From the NCBI RefSeq assembly GCF_002264395.1, contig NZ_NFVA01000026.1:1-64000 (forward strand): a stretch of DNA of 64,000 nt. The letters are read 5' to 3'. The translations under genes and the position numbers were made by a program. The stretch is from Paenibacillus sp. VTT E-133291 (GTDB taxonomy: Bacteria; Bacillota; Bacilli; Paenibacillales; Paenibacillaceae). This document shows positions 44,751-54,107 of the stretch, piece by piece. How positions within the stretch are numbered: position 1 is the first letter of the stretch; each line of letters opens with the position of its first letter. A model generated the notes under the pieces. It worked only from the letters and a program-made list of their open reading frames with translations, was not told where the DNA came from and did no database searches.

Positions 44751-46658
44751 ATGAAAATCATCCTAACCACATTAAACGCCAAATATATCCATACCTCACT
44801 GGCAATTCGTTTGCTTAAAGCCTACAGTGAGCATGAATTTAATGATATTCATTTAGTGGAGTACACCATCAAAGATCCCGTGATGAATATCGTGTCCGAC
44901 TTGTTTCAGAAACGGCCAGATGTGATTGGCTTCTCTTGTTATATCTGGAATATCGAGGAGACGCTCAAGCTGATCGGAATTCTTAAGCAAGTGATGCCCG
45001 AGGTTACGATTGTTCTCGGAGGTCCGGAAGTTTCTTATGAGCCGCTGCATTGGATGAAGAGAGAAGCTGGCATTGATTTTATCGTCAACGGAGATGGAGA
45101 AGAGACCTTCCATCATCTGCTGCAGGAGCTGAGAGACGACCGTAAATTTCATTTTGTGTACGGAGCTGCTTATCGTAAGGGTGAGGAGATCATTGTAAAT
45201 CCACCACGTCCCAAAAGCGATCTAAATACGCTGCCTACACCGCATCGTTTTCCAGAGGATATTCCAGATTTGAGCAAACGTATTGTTTATTTTGAGACAA
45301 GTCGTGGGTGCCCGTTTAACTGTCAATTTTGTTTATCCAGTATTGAGGTTGGCGTACGTTACTATGATATTGAACGAGTGAAGTCTGATTTACTCTATTT
45401 AATTGAAAATGGTGCCAAAATCATTAAATTTTTGGACCGCACCTTCAATATCAACCGCAACTATGCGATGGAAATGTTTCAATTCCTGATCGATAATCAT
45501 CAAGGCTGTGTGTTCCAGTTTGAAATTACAGCAGATATCATGCGGCCAGAAGTTCTGGATTTCCTGTCGAACAATGCGCCACCGGGCATCTTTAGGTTCG
45601 AGATTGGTGTACAGTCTACGAACGATGAGACGAACGAGCTCGTTAAACGTCGCCAGAATTTCAAGAAGCTGTCTCGTACGGTAATGAAGATCAAGGAAAG
45701 TCGCAATATCGATCAGCATCTAGATTTGATCGCGGGGCTTCCTATGGAGGATTACACCACCTTCCGCAAAACGTTTAATGATGTATTCGTTATGGAGCCA
45801 GAAGAGCTGCAGCTTGGTTTCCTTAAAATGCTTCGCGGGACGGGTCTGCGTGCACAGGCGGCAAAATATGAGTATACGTATATGGAACATGCCCCTTACG
45901 AAATCCTTAGCAGTCATATGATGACCTTCTCGGATATTATCCGCTTGAAGCGGCTTGAGGATGTGCTGGAGAAATACTGGAACAGCCACCGGATGGACCA
46001 TACGGCCAAATATTTGATCCGTCATGTGTTTGATTCGCCATTCGATTTCTTCCAGGAGTTCGGTGACTATTGGGAGGAGAGAGGCTGGCAAAAGATTGGG
46101 CATCAGCTGGAAGATCTCTTTATCCGTTTGCAGTCCTTCTTGATAGATCGTGGGACTCCATCTATGGATATTATTACGGGGCTAATGAAGCTTGATTATT
46201 TCCTAGGACACAAGTATAAGCCTCGCAAAATCTGGTGGGATTTCGTGCTGGATAAGTCGGATTGGTCGAGTTACTTGAGGGATATCGCTGCTAATCCGGG
46301 TCAAATCTCTGCACAGTTGGCAGAAGCCGGACTCAGTGAAAGAGAGCTGCAAAAATATACGGTGCTTGAAGTGCTACCGTTCTCGCTTGAAGCTGTACTG
46401 GAATCCATCAGCGGTCTACGGGCGGATGGGGGTTCAGAGGAAGAGGAAGAGGACAATGCTGTCGATGGGGCTGTACCTTCTCCTGAGTCATTAATAATGG
46501 GAGTTACAGAGCGTAGTTTAGAAGAGTCTGTCCAAACCACAAGCTCTGCTGTAGCCGTAGCTGAACCAACTTCCGTTCCCGAAGGTCGCACGCTGCTAAT
46601 TGTAATGTATCAGCAGAACGAGAGCCAACGCGCTCAGTATTATACGTTACCTTTGTAA
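44751..46658 (+). CDS. B12-binding-domain radical SAM protein (DUF4080)
   Basis: A 635-residue enzyme. The N-terminal cobalamin-binding-like domain (about 1-135) is followed by a radical SAM core with the cluster motif CPFNCQFC (in ETSRGCPFNCQFCLSSIEVG) and a DUF4080-type C-terminal region with conserved Trp/His. It ends in a low-complexity acidic linker (about residues 560-575, EEEEEDNAVDG) and a Ser/Thr/Val-rich tail. It is probably a methyl transfer or rearrangement enzyme; the substrate is unknown. It likely shares an mRNA with recQ. Confidence 0.88.
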   Translation: MKIILTTLNAKYIHTSLAIRLLKAYSEHEFNDIHLVEYTIKDPVMNIVSDLFQKRPDVIGFSCYIWNIEETLKLIGILKQVMPEVTIVLGGPEVSYEPLHWMKREAGIDFIVNGDGEETFHHLLQELRDDRKFHFVYGAAYRKGEEIIVNPPRPKSDLNTLPTPHRFPEDIPDLSKRIVYFETSRGCPFNCQFCLSSIEVGVRYYDIERVKSDLLYLIENGAKIIKFLDRTFNINRNYAMEMFQFLIDNHQGCVFQFEITADIMRPEVLDFLSNNAPPGIFRFEIGVQSTNDETNELVKRRQNFKKLSRTVMKIKESRNIDQHLDLIAGLPMEDYTTFRKTFNDVFVMEPEELQLGFLKMLRGTGLRAQAAKYEYTYMEHAPYEILSSHMMTFSDIIRLKRLEDVLEKYWNSHRMDHTAKYLIRHVFDSPFDFFQEFGDYWEERGWQKIGHQLEDLFIRLQSFLIDRGTPSMDIITGLMKLDYFLGHKYKPRKIWWDFVLDKSDWSSYLRDIAANPGQISAQLAEAGLSERELQKYTVLEVLPFSLEAVLESISGLRADGGSEEEEEDNAVDGAVPSPESLIMGVTERSLEESVQTTSSAVAVAEPTSVPEGRTLLIVMYQQNESQRAQYYTLPL

Positions 46659-46666
46659 TAGTTCCA

Positions 46667-46699
46667 TATAGATCGCTCCTTTGGGGCGGTCTATTTTTG
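46667..46699 (+). terminator. Terminator of the recQ unit
   Basis: ATAGATCGCTCC pairs with GGGGCGGTCTAT around a TTTG loop, followed by five T residues. Confidence 0.8.
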
Positions 46700-46734
46700 T
46701 TTTATATGCAAGGTTTACCTGCTAAATTTAGTGT

Positions 46735-46895
46735 TATTGGGCCCGTATGACCTTACATGTGTGATTTCTCCACAATTGTGAGTCCGAAAATGATGGTGGG
46801 GGAGTAATGGTTGCCTAAAAGCATCCATGTATCCGAAAAAGAGGGGAGGGGCTAGGATTAACGAGTGTGGTAAATTGCTCACAACCCAAAACGAA
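46735..46895. other. Intergenic region with possible repeat-like sequence
   Basis: Non-coding stretch containing TCCGAAAA twice (near 46791 and 46831) and purine-rich strands. It looks like an intergenic repeat fragment, but I cannot confirm other copies. Confidence 0.3.
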
Positions 46896-46931
46896 GAGCA
46901 GCGATCCCCAATAACGGGAGGATGGCTGCTC
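46896..46931 (-). terminator. Terminator after the lipase-like gene
   Basis: GAGCAGC and GCTGCTC close a long stem with inner GATCC/GGAT and CCC/GGG pairing. On the minus strand it is followed by TTCGTTTT. Confidence 0.75.
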
Positions 46932-46951
46932 CGAAAAACCTCGTTTTTCTC

Positions 46952-47902
46952 TTAACTTGTAGTCGTAACCTCAGAAGGGAGATGCTGTTCTAGCCAGTTA
47001 AGCACATCGGCCGTAACCTGATCCCGGTTCACCTCATTAAGCATTTCATGCCTGCCACCTGGATAGAGCCGATACTCTACGTCCGATATCCCTCGCTTCT
47101 TGTACAGCTCCGCAAGACGAGGAATGCCTTGTCCGCTCATCCCTACAGGATCCTTATCCCCACCAAAGATATAAATGGGCTTACTTGTACATAATGTCCT
47201 AAGTGATTCCTCGGTATGGATCTCCCTTAGGAGGTGGAAAAACCCACGGAAAAAGCGTGTTGTACAAATAGCGCCACAGAATGGATCGGAAATGTACTTA
47301 TCTACTTCCGCATCATCGCTGCTCAGCCAGTCATATGCTGTTCTTACGGGAGAAAAAGCACGGTTGTAACTGCCGAATACTAAGCTGTTTAGTAGTACAC
47401 TGCGGTGATGTTCACCCTTTAACTTGAGCTGTGCACTAGCCAGAGATTCTCCAAGGCGCAGCATACCGCGAGGACCATTTGTACCGCTTAGGATAAATCC
47501 TGCATAGATTTCGTTACCCTCTTCACACATCAGCTTTTGAGCCAGAAAGGAACCCATACTATGAGCGAATAGAAAGATAGGCTTACCTTCATGTTTGGAG
47601 AGTGCTTTGGCTGCTACCTGGAGCAGATTGCGCCGCATCCAATAGAATCCGTCCTCCCCAACATCGCCAAGCAGATCGACTTGACCAGCGGTTTTACCAT
47701 GTCCCCGGTGGTCATTAACATATACTGCATAACCTACTCCTGTTAAGGCTTCCGCAAAACGAGCATAACGGACAGCTGTTTCACACATACCGTGAGAAAT
47801 TTGCACGATTCCTCTAACTGGCACATCGGATTCAGGTAACCATTCATAGACATGGATATTTACACCTATGGGATCCGTTAGGGTAAAACTATTTTCCTTC
47901 AT
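46952..47902 (-). CDS. Alpha/beta hydrolase, monoacylglycerol-lipase-like (S33)
   Basis: A 316-residue serine hydrolase. ISHGMCETAVRYARFAEAL is the oxyanion region, FAHSMGS holds the nucleophile, GGDKDPVG the Asp and GGRHEML the His. The family includes monoacylglycerol lipases and lysophospholipases. No signal peptide is seen. The ATG follows AGGAGG. The native substrate is not certain. Confidence 0.9.
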   Translation of the reverse strand: MKENSFTLTDPIGVNIHVYEWLPESDVPVRGIVQISHGMCETAVRYARFAEALTGVGYAVYVNDHRGHGKTAGQVDLLGDVGEDGFYWMRRNLLQVAAKALSKHEGKPIFLFAHSMGSFLAQKLMCEEGNEIYAGFILSGTNGPRGMLRLGESLASAQLKLKGEHHRSVLLNSLVFGSYNRAFSPVRTAYDWLSSDDAEVDKYISDPFCGAICTTRFFRGFFHLLREIHTEESLRTLCTSKPIYIFGGDKDPVGMSGQGIPRLAELYKKRGISDVEYRLYPGGRHEMLNEVNRDQVTADVLNWLEQHLPSEVTTTS

Positions 47903-47929
47903 GGTCCATTCCTCCTAAAGGTTCTCGAC

Positions 47930-48898
47930 TTATGGTAAATAAGAGCGAAGCACAGTAGAATGACCTTCGATAGCGTAACGGCCGAGACTGGAAGGAATCA
48001 GATAGCATTCTCCTGCAGCATAAGGCTGGGAGCCGCCATCCCAAGTAAGATGTCCGCTGCCTTCACAGATGACTAGAATAGTGAAGCTGTCTTCTGTAGT
48101 GGTGAGGCCCCATGAACCATTTACGATTCCTTTTTCTACGATGAAATATGGCGAAGCGGCAAGTTGCAGCCACTCACCAGGTACTGCGTTATCTGTCTTC
48201 ATTGAAGTAGCCCCAGCGCCTTCATAAGCTGTAACATTAAGTGAATCCTCAATATGAAGCTCACGTGGCTTTCCGTCCAGGCCTGGACGGTCATAGTCAT
48301 AAATTCGGTATGTAGTGTCGGAATTTTGCTGGATCTCTGCTACAACGACACCAGCGCATAACGCATGAACGGTTCCGGCTGGAATATAGAAGGAGTCTCC
48401 TGCAGAGACAGATACTTCTTGAAGGCTATCCATAACAGTGCCTTTTTCCAGTGCTTCGCGCAATGTTTCACGATCCACGCCTTCTTTAAGACCATAGATG
48501 ATTTTGGCACCTGGCTTAGCGTCTAACACGTACCACATCTCTGTTTTGCCCAGTTCACCTTGTGGCAATCCCTCATAATCATCTGTAGGGTGGACTTGAA
48601 CGGAAAGATTGTCGTTGCAGTCCAGCAATTTGATTAGTAGAGGAAATCTTCCACCCGTTTCAGAAATCCCTTTGCTTCCGAACCATTCATGGCCGAACTG
48701 CTCACGAATTTGATCTAACCCTTGGCCGGCTAACTCTCCGTTTACTACTGAAGACGTTCCATTCGCGTGATCGGCGATCATCCAGCCTTCGCCAATATGT
48801 CCTTCTGGCAGATCTAGGCCGAATTTCTCCAGCGCGCGGCCTCCCCAGACACGTTCTTTAAACTCCGGTTGAAATTTCAAAGGATATGGTTGAGTCAT
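47930..48898 (-). CDS. manA: Class I mannose-6-phosphate isomerase
   Basis: A 322-residue cupin enzyme interconverting mannose-6-phosphate and fructose-6-phosphate. Zinc ligands are visible in LSVQVHPTD, GKTEMWYVLD and AGTVHALC. FQPEFKERVWGGRALEKFGL at the start is the family opener. This short form is the one in Firmicutes. The ATG follows GGAAGGAAG. It probably shares its mRNA with the lipase-like gene 28 bases downstream. Confidence 0.93.
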   Translation of the reverse strand: MTQPYPLKFQPEFKERVWGGRALEKFGLDLPEGHIGEGWMIADHANGTSSVVNGELAGQGLDQIREQFGHEWFGSKGISETGGRFPLLIKLLDCNDNLSVQVHPTDDYEGLPQGELGKTEMWYVLDAKPGAKIIYGLKEGVDRETLREALEKGTVMDSLQEVSVSAGDSFYIPAGTVHALCAGVVVAEIQQNSDTTYRIYDYDRPGLDGKPRELHIEDSLNVTAYEGAGATSMKTDNAVPGEWLQLAASPYFIVEKGIVNGSWGLTTTEDSFTILVICEGSGHLTWDGGSQPYAAGECYLIPSSLGRYAIEGHSTVLRSYLP

Positions 48899-48944
48899 TA
48901 CTACATCTTCCTTCCCAAATATAAAATTGTTTGATGCTTACAGT

Positions 48945-49547
48945 TTAAGAGGGGATTCCTTTTTTCTTTTCAAGCGCAATCAAATAAGGTGAATCCGTGC
49001 GCTGAAGCTGACGATAAACAATGCTTTGTGCTACCTTTTGGGAAACAGCTGCTGCCCAAGATTCAACGGCATCGGCTTCTTTATCTCCGCCAGCATGGCC
49101 GGGATAAAGAACCGCCGTGATGATCCCGCCTGGACGCAGTAACTGGAGAGAAGCTTCCAAGGCTGCAATGGAGCTGCCCGGCTCAGTAATGATGTTCTTG
49201 TCGGCATCTCCTGAAGGCAAGTATCCTAGGTTGAACATTACAGCTCCAACGGTGCCATGCCAGTTCGCTGGAACAGCTTCAGCCATTTCTGCGTGACTAC
49301 GTTCCAGCAAAGTGACGGTGGCGAGCGAGGGAGCTTCCTCTCTTGCAAGCCGCAGGCGCTCTTTAGCCAGCTTCAGCGCTGCAGCTTGAATGTCAAAGCC
49401 GTAGACTTCACCGCGAACTCCGACCATTTTGGCTAGAAAAAGCGTATCAGCACCAGTACCTACAGTGGCATCAATTGCACGCTCACCTATAGTTAGCCGC
49501 TCAGAGATTAATTTATGAGCAAAGCTTAGAACGGACATGAAGCCCAT
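48945..49547 (-). CDS. mnmM: tRNA mnm5s2U34-type methyltransferase (YtqB/MnmM)
   Basis: A 200-residue class I methyltransferase. SAM-binding sites are seen in IDATVGTGADTLFLA and GFDIQAAAL, and the family motif is FNLGYLPSGD. B. subtilis YtqB (MnmM) methylates 5-aminomethyl-2-thiouridine in tRNA, forming mnm5s2U. The start overlaps the ytqA stop by one base (TAATG), with GGAGG eight bases upstream. The pair is conserved in B. subtilis in the same order. Confidence 0.88.
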   Translation of the reverse strand: MGFMSVLSFAHKLISERLTIGERAIDATVGTGADTLFLAKMVGVRGEVYGFDIQAAALKLAKERLRLAREEAPSLATVTLLERSHAEMAEAVPANWHGTVGAVMFNLGYLPSGDADKNIITEPGSSIAALEASLQLLRPGGIITAVLYPGHAGGDKEADAVESWAAAVSQKVAQSIVYRQLQRTDSPYLIALEKKKGIPS

Positions 49548-50503
49548 TAGCTTTTCCTCCAATACTTACCCTGCCAAGTATCGCGAGCAACAAGCTCAGC
49601 GTCAATGGCATTTAGCACTTCCCACTTTTTGAGACTCCACAACGGACCGACTAAGAGATCCCGAGGAGCGTCACCAGTCAAGCGATGTACAATCATCTCA
49701 GGGGGCAGAATTTCGAGTGAATCAACAATCAGCTTCACATACTCGTCCTGTTCCATGAACCGCAGCAGTCCGGCTTCGTACTGCTTCACCATGGGTGTTT
49801 TACGCATGAGATGTAGCAGGTGAATCTTAATTCCTTGGACATCCATACGAGCGACAGCAGATACCGTTTCCAGCATCATTTCATGCGTCTCCTGTGGGAG
49901 GCCGTGAATGATATGGGTACAGATACGAATGCCGTGACGCCGCAGCTTATCAACAGCCTCTAAATAACACTGGGTATCATGGGCCCGATTAATAAGCTCA
50001 GAAGTGGAGTCGTGTATAGTCTGAAGCCCCATTTCTACCCACAGATAGGTGCGCTCGTTTAGCTCTGCTAAATATTCGACAACATCATCTGGCAAACAGT
50101 CAGGCCGTGTAGCAATAGAAAGTCCAACGACACCGGGCTGCTGCAAAATCTCTTCGAAATATTCTCTAAGCTCTTCGACCGGAGCGTACGTATTCGTATA
50201 GGCCTGAAAATATCCGATGTATTTAGCGTTTGGCCATTTTAGATGCTGCTTATCACGGATATTATTAAATTGGGTGACGAGATTATCTCGGCGACTTCCT
50301 GCAAAATCACCAGAACCTCTGGCACTGCAAAATGTACAACCACCTTTAGCGATGGAGCCGTCACGGTTGGGACAGGTAAAGCCAGCATCAAGCATAACTT
50401 TGAATACCTTGGTGTTCAAATGTTCACGCATTTCGTAATTCCAGGTATGAAAACGTTTATCTCCCCAAAGCTGCGGAGGAGTAGTGTATTGAAGATTAGA
50501 CAC
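49547..50503 (-). CDS. ytqA: Radical SAM protein YtqA (TIGR01212 family)
   Basis: A 318-residue radical SAM enzyme. The cluster cysteines are in a long-spaced motif, C-x11-C-x2-C (CPNRDGSIAKGGCTFC). GLSIATRPDCLPDDVVEYLA and VEMGLQTIHDSTSELINRAH are typical. It is next to mnmM, so a role in tRNA wobble-uridine modification is inferred. The start is the GTG at 50503 behind AAAGGAG; a longer reading upstream has no family support. Confidence 0.88.
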   Translation of the reverse strand: MSNLQYTTPPQLWGDKRFHTWNYEMREHLNTKVFKVMLDAGFTCPNRDGSIAKGGCTFCSARGSGDFAGSRRDNLVTQFNNIRDKQHLKWPNAKYIGYFQAYTNTYAPVEELREYFEEILQQPGVVGLSIATRPDCLPDDVVEYLAELNERTYLWVEMGLQTIHDSTSELINRAHDTQCYLEAVDKLRRHGIRICTHIIHGLPQETHEMMLETVSAVARMDVQGIKIHLLHLMRKTPMVKQYEAGLLRFMEQDEYVKLIVDSLEILPPEMIVHRLTGDAPRDLLVGPLWSLKKWEVLNAIDAELVARDTWQGKYWRKS

Positions 50504-50825
50504 GAGGAGCTCCTTTCTGAAAATATAAACATGGATAAGTATCCTTATCCTTATATTTTTCTGAGACGGATGGCATCCTTTATAAAAGAACACGCAGCCG
50601 TTTCTTATAACCCAATACATTGTATCAAAAAACAGAGCTCGGCGTAACATTCACTCACGGTACTGGCATGAAAATAGGCCGAAAGTAAGGCGATTTCAAC
50701 TTGAAAATGCTTACATAGTATGTTATATTCAGAGTGTGAAAAGCTGCTGTGGCATAAAGAAATTCAGCCAGGAGTTCATAATTTCGTGTCGTCCGATCCA
50801 TAATAATAACCGTGAGGTGATAGCA

Positions 50826-50996
50826 ATGAATTCTCAAACGGTATATGCTGAGGGTAAAGATTCGATTGAAGTCCACTTAACGCCAGATGAAGCCCTTGCA
50901 CTAACAGGCGTGGAATTTAACGGCAACCCTAAGATCAAGACAGATGCACAGCGTAAAATTCGCAGCGCATTCGAAAAAAAGACATTTGCCAAATAG
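50826..50996 (+). CDS. Small conserved hypothetical protein
   Basis: A 56-residue soluble protein (LTPDEALALTGVEFNGNPKI in the middle, KIRSAFEKKTFAK at the end). It has a strong GAGGTGATAGCA ribosome site before the ATG and its own terminator, so it is likely real. No family is recognised. Confidence 0.65.
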   Translation: MNSQTVYAEGKDSIEVHLTPDEALALTGVEFNGNPKIKTDAQRKIRSAFEKKTFAK

Positions 50997-51064
50997 CTCA
51001 AACACAAAGTAGATCCTAATCTACCGGATAAGAATGAGCCTTAATACCAAATATACACAACGAA

Positions 51065-51117
51065 GGAATTCCCCTGGATAGCTCATTTAAGAGCTGAACC
51101 AGAGAATTCCTTTTTCT
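51065..51117 (+). terminator. Terminator after the small protein gene
   Basis: GGAATTC..CTGG pairs with CCAG..AATTCC, with an inner AGCTC/GAGCT stem, followed by TTTTTCTTTTTT. Confidence 0.85.
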
Positions 51118-51208
51118 TTTTTACCCCAATCCCTTTACTTTTCGGGACAATTTCGGCACAATATTGCAAGTGACAGTTATCGTATAAGAGATAATCGGAG
51201 GAATACCT

Positions 51209-51925
51209 ATGCGTTTACGCGGAAGAAAAGGAATACGTGAAAGTTTGGAAGAACAGACCGATCTAGTCATTCTAGACCCTCGGAGTTATAAAGGTGAGTG
51301 GTCCAAGCTGTTTGGAAATGATCATCCGATCCATGTGGAGTTCGGAATGGGCAAGGGACAGTTTATCAGTCAAATGAGCTTTAAATATCCCGATATTAAT
51401 TTTATCGGCGTTGATATGTATGATGAGCTGATCCGCCGTGCTGGAGATAAGGCTAGAGCAGTATGGGAGCCGGCAGGTCATGAGACGCCGCCTAACCTGA
51501 AATTGGCACTCGCCAATATTGATTATGCAGAGGAAGTATTTACTCCAGGAGAACTGGAACGAATTTATCTTAACTTTAGTGATCCGTGGCCGAAGAGTAA
51601 GCATGCTCGTCGTCGTTTGACACACCCGCGTTTTCTTGACAAATATCGGGGGCTGCTAAGCGACTTAGGTGAAATTCATTTGAAAACAGATTCCCGAAGC
51701 CTATTTGAATTCTCATTAAATGCATTTGCGGACTTTGGTTTACAGATGAAAAATATCTCGTTAGACCTACATGCGGACGGGATCATAAATGAGGATCATA
51801 TTATGACAGAATACGAGACGAAATTTGTCGGACGCGGCGTGAATATCCATCGTTGTGAGGCCATTGTAGGTGCGGAAGCGCTCAAGCAGTATCAAGCTAC
51901 CCGTTTGGACAAATACCGGTTGTAG
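51209..51925 (+). CDS. trmB: tRNA (guanine-46-N7)-methyltransferase
   Basis: A 238-residue SAM-dependent enzyme that makes m7G46 in tRNA. HVEFGMGKGQFISQM is the SAM-binding motif. NFSDPWPKSKHARRRLTHPR is the family signature with the catalytic Asp. YETKFVGRGVNIHRCEA closes the fold. The ATG follows TCGGAGG. It is a single gene with a terminator. Confidence 0.95.
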   Translation: MRLRGRKGIRESLEEQTDLVILDPRSYKGEWSKLFGNDHPIHVEFGMGKGQFISQMSFKYPDINFIGVDMYDELIRRAGDKARAVWEPAGHETPPNLKLALANIDYAEEVFTPGELERIYLNFSDPWPKSKHARRRLTHPRFLDKYRGLLSDLGEIHLKTDSRSLFEFSLNAFADFGLQMKNISLDLHADGIINEDHIMTEYETKFVGRGVNIHRCEAIVGAEALKQYQATRLDKYRL

Positions 51926-51962
51926 TTACAAAGCACTGCTCCTAAAGACATGCTTCAATAAT

Positions 51963-52000
51963 AAAGCAGCAGCCTCCAAGTGGTTTGGAGGCTGCTGCTT
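51963..52000. terminator. Bidirectional terminator between trmB and the glycosyltransferase
   Basis: AAAGCAGCAGCCTCCAA pairs perfectly with TTGGAGGCTGCTGCTTT around a GTGGT loop. It serves both converging genes. Confidence 0.9.
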
Positions 52001-52011
52001 TATTTTGTTAA

Positions 52012-53127
52012 CTATTCCAATAATTCGATAATGCTCTGAGCACATTGCAATGGGTGGTAACGGGCGATTTCCTCGAGATGAAGTTTTCGCTTATTCTGCA
52101 CATCCTCGTAGTTGTTTAAGAGACGCTCCATCCACATTACGACTACGTCTAAAGACTCAATCGGCTCTCCGAAACCTGCTGCGGTAAAATAACGGCAATT
52201 TTCCTCCTCCTGCCCGGGCAGAGGGTTATAGAAAAGCATCGGTATTCCTTTAGCGAGCCCTTCACTGCAGGTCATCCCACCCGGTTTTGTGACGAGCAGA
52301 TCGGACACCTCCATCAGCTTGTCAATCTCACGCGTAAAACCGATCAAGGAAATATTAGGATGATTATAACGTGAGTCCTCTTTCATTTCCTGAAGAAGCT
52401 CTTCATTCTTGCCGAGACAGAAAACAATCTGAATCTTCTCACGCCATTCCGCCAGACAGGCATTTACAACCTGATCGTTCATGATCCCCCAGCCGCCGCC
52501 CATGACTAGTACTGTTGGCATAACCTTGAGATTGAATTGCTGTCGAATCTCCTGCTTTCCAGGGTGCTGCCAAAAGTTAGGATGTACGGGTATCCCTGTA
52601 ACCTGAATTTTCGCAGCAGGAATGTTTCGCATACGCAATTTGGATTTAACCTCTGGTGTTGATACCAGATATCGGTCTACCTCTGGACTGATCCAGCTGG
52701 CATGTGCGTCATAATCCGTTATAACAGTTACGAGTGGCACCTTTAGGGTGGGATCCACTCGCTTAAGACGAGATACTACAGCACCCGGAATGAAGTGTGT
52801 GCAGACAATAACGTCAGGTTTCAACTGCATGACAACATTTTTGGTATGCGTATAAAATATACGATGCAGGGCAAGCGTGGTAAGACGATTAAATGATTTT
52901 TGGTGACGATAGACATACCCCATCAGCTTTGGCTGAGTCGTTACCGTCTTACGGTAAGCGGACAGAATAATGGGGGCCATTTTGGGATTTAGGAAGTTCC
53001 CAAGTTCTAGCACCTTCGTTTGTAAATTAGGTGACAGTTGGCGCAAACTGCTCGACAGCGCATAAGCTGCTTGAGTATGTCCTGCTCCAAAGCCTTCTGA
53101 AAGTATTAAAATTCTTTTTTTTTGCAA
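52012..53127 (-). CDS. MGDG-synthase/UgtP-like processive diacylglycerol glucosyltransferase
   Basis: A GT28-type glycosyltransferase of about 371 residues. ILILSEGFGAGHTQAAYAL is the N-terminal glycolipid synthase motif. The C-terminal nucleotide-sugar site shows LLVTKPGGMTCSEGLAKGIP and NPLPGQEEENCRYF. The likely product is glucosyl-diacylglycerol in the membrane, the anchor for lipoteichoic acid in Bacillus. I place the start at the TTG at 53127 with AGGTGA six bases upstream; an ATG at 53169 is possible. A PAP2 phosphatase gene precedes it, which fits lipid metabolism. Confidence 0.88.
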   Translation of the reverse strand: MQKKRILILSEGFGAGHTQAAYALSSSLRQLSPNLQTKVLELGNFLNPKMAPIILSAYRKTVTTQPKLMGYVYRHQKSFNRLTTLALHRIFYTHTKNVVMQLKPDVIVCTHFIPGAVVSRLKRVDPTLKVPLVTVITDYDAHASWISPEVDRYLVSTPEVKSKLRMRNIPAAKIQVTGIPVHPNFWQHPGKQEIRQQFNLKVMPTVLVMGGGWGIMNDQVVNACLAEWREKIQIVFCLGKNEELLQEMKEDSRYNHPNISLIGFTREIDKLMEVSDLLVTKPGGMTCSEGLAKGIPMLFYNPLPGQEEENCRYFTAAGFGEPIESLDVVVMWMERLLNNYEDVQNKRKLHLEEIARYHPLQCAQSIIELLE

Positions 53128-53176
53128 TTTTGATTCACCTATTCTCAAAGGTTTTCCCGGTTTAACCATATATTCT

Positions 53177-53704
53177 TCAGATCCATAAGGCTATGGTGCC
53201 CGCTGCAACACTGGTTCCGATCACTAAGCCTGCAAAGACATCGGATGGATAATGTAATCCCAGATAAATGCGTGAAAACCCGACAATACAGGCCAGTGGC
53301 AGCAGAATAACGGTCAAGGCAGGAAATGCTACCATATATGGGACCGTTGAAGCAAAGATAGCTGTAGTATGACCAGAAGGAAAAGAATGATCCTTTAATG
53401 GATTACGAAATGTGTTCGTATCCGGTAACGCCAGATAAGGCCGCATGCGTGGATACAGTTTCTTGGCGACAGCAACGGGCAAATGGCTAACAGCTAGAGC
53501 CGTCATTGCTTGCAGGCTAGCGGTTCTCCATGGCTGAGGAGCAAGTACCCATATCAATATGTTGATAACAATTGTGCTTGTAGCTCCACCCAAATGAGTG
53601 AGATAGAAGAGCCAAAAGTTCAGAAAACGATTATGCATTCGTCCGTTGATCCACTTAAAAAGGTGCCGCTCCCAGAGATGTAGCTTCATGAATAAATGTC
53701 TCAT
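53177..53704 (-). CDS. PAP2-family lipid phosphatase
   Basis: A 175-residue membrane phosphatase with about five helices and all three catalytic motifs: KKLYPRMRPYL (C1), PSGHT (C2) and SRIYLGLHYPSDV (C3). Members dephosphorylate phosphatidate, undecaprenyl pyrophosphate or phosphatidylglycerol phosphate; the substrate is not set by sequence. It is followed on the same strand by a glycolipid synthase. Confidence 0.9.
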   Translation of the reverse strand: MRHLFMKLHLWERHLFKWINGRMHNRFLNFWLFYLTHLGGATSTIVINILIWVLAPQPWRTASLQAMTALAVSHLPVAVAKKLYPRMRPYLALPDTNTFRNPLKDHSFPSGHTTAIFASTVPYMVAFPALTVILLPLACIVGFSRIYLGLHYPSDVFAGLVIGTSVAAGTIALWI

Positions 53705-53845
53705 ATCTTGTCCCTCCGCCAGTCGGCTACCAATAACAGGTGCTTATGAGCAGTCCGTTCTTTTGCATTAGATCTGTCTTAATCATACTTTTTAAAGGTA
53801 GTCCATTTCAAGGAAAAGCTCAGTTTTGCTAGAAATTTGCTAGTT

Positions 53846-53874
53846 TTGACTTAGAGCCGCTAACGCCGTACAAT
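53846..53874 (+). promoter_or_regulatory. Sigma-A promoter upstream of the membrane glycosyltransferase
   Basis: TTGACT (53846-53851) and TACAAT (53869-53874) with a 17-base spacer. It gives a leader of about 230 bases. The intergenic region 53705-54107 shows nothing else I can identify. Confidence 0.65.
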
Positions 53875-54107
53875 GATTCAAGCGGACTAAACATGTTTAA
53901 AAGGGTAAGAGATAAATAAGGATCCGAAATAATGGAATCCATACAATTCTTTTAAACAACACATATAAAAATTGTGAAGTCTGCCTAGAATAAGAATACT
54001 CTTGGTCTATTGTTAAGGGATGCAACAAAAGGGTCAGAAGGAACGTCAAGCAAACTAGAGAGAAAAAAAAGAACACCGAGAGTGAAAAAAGGGGGCATCA
54101 AAAGGTC

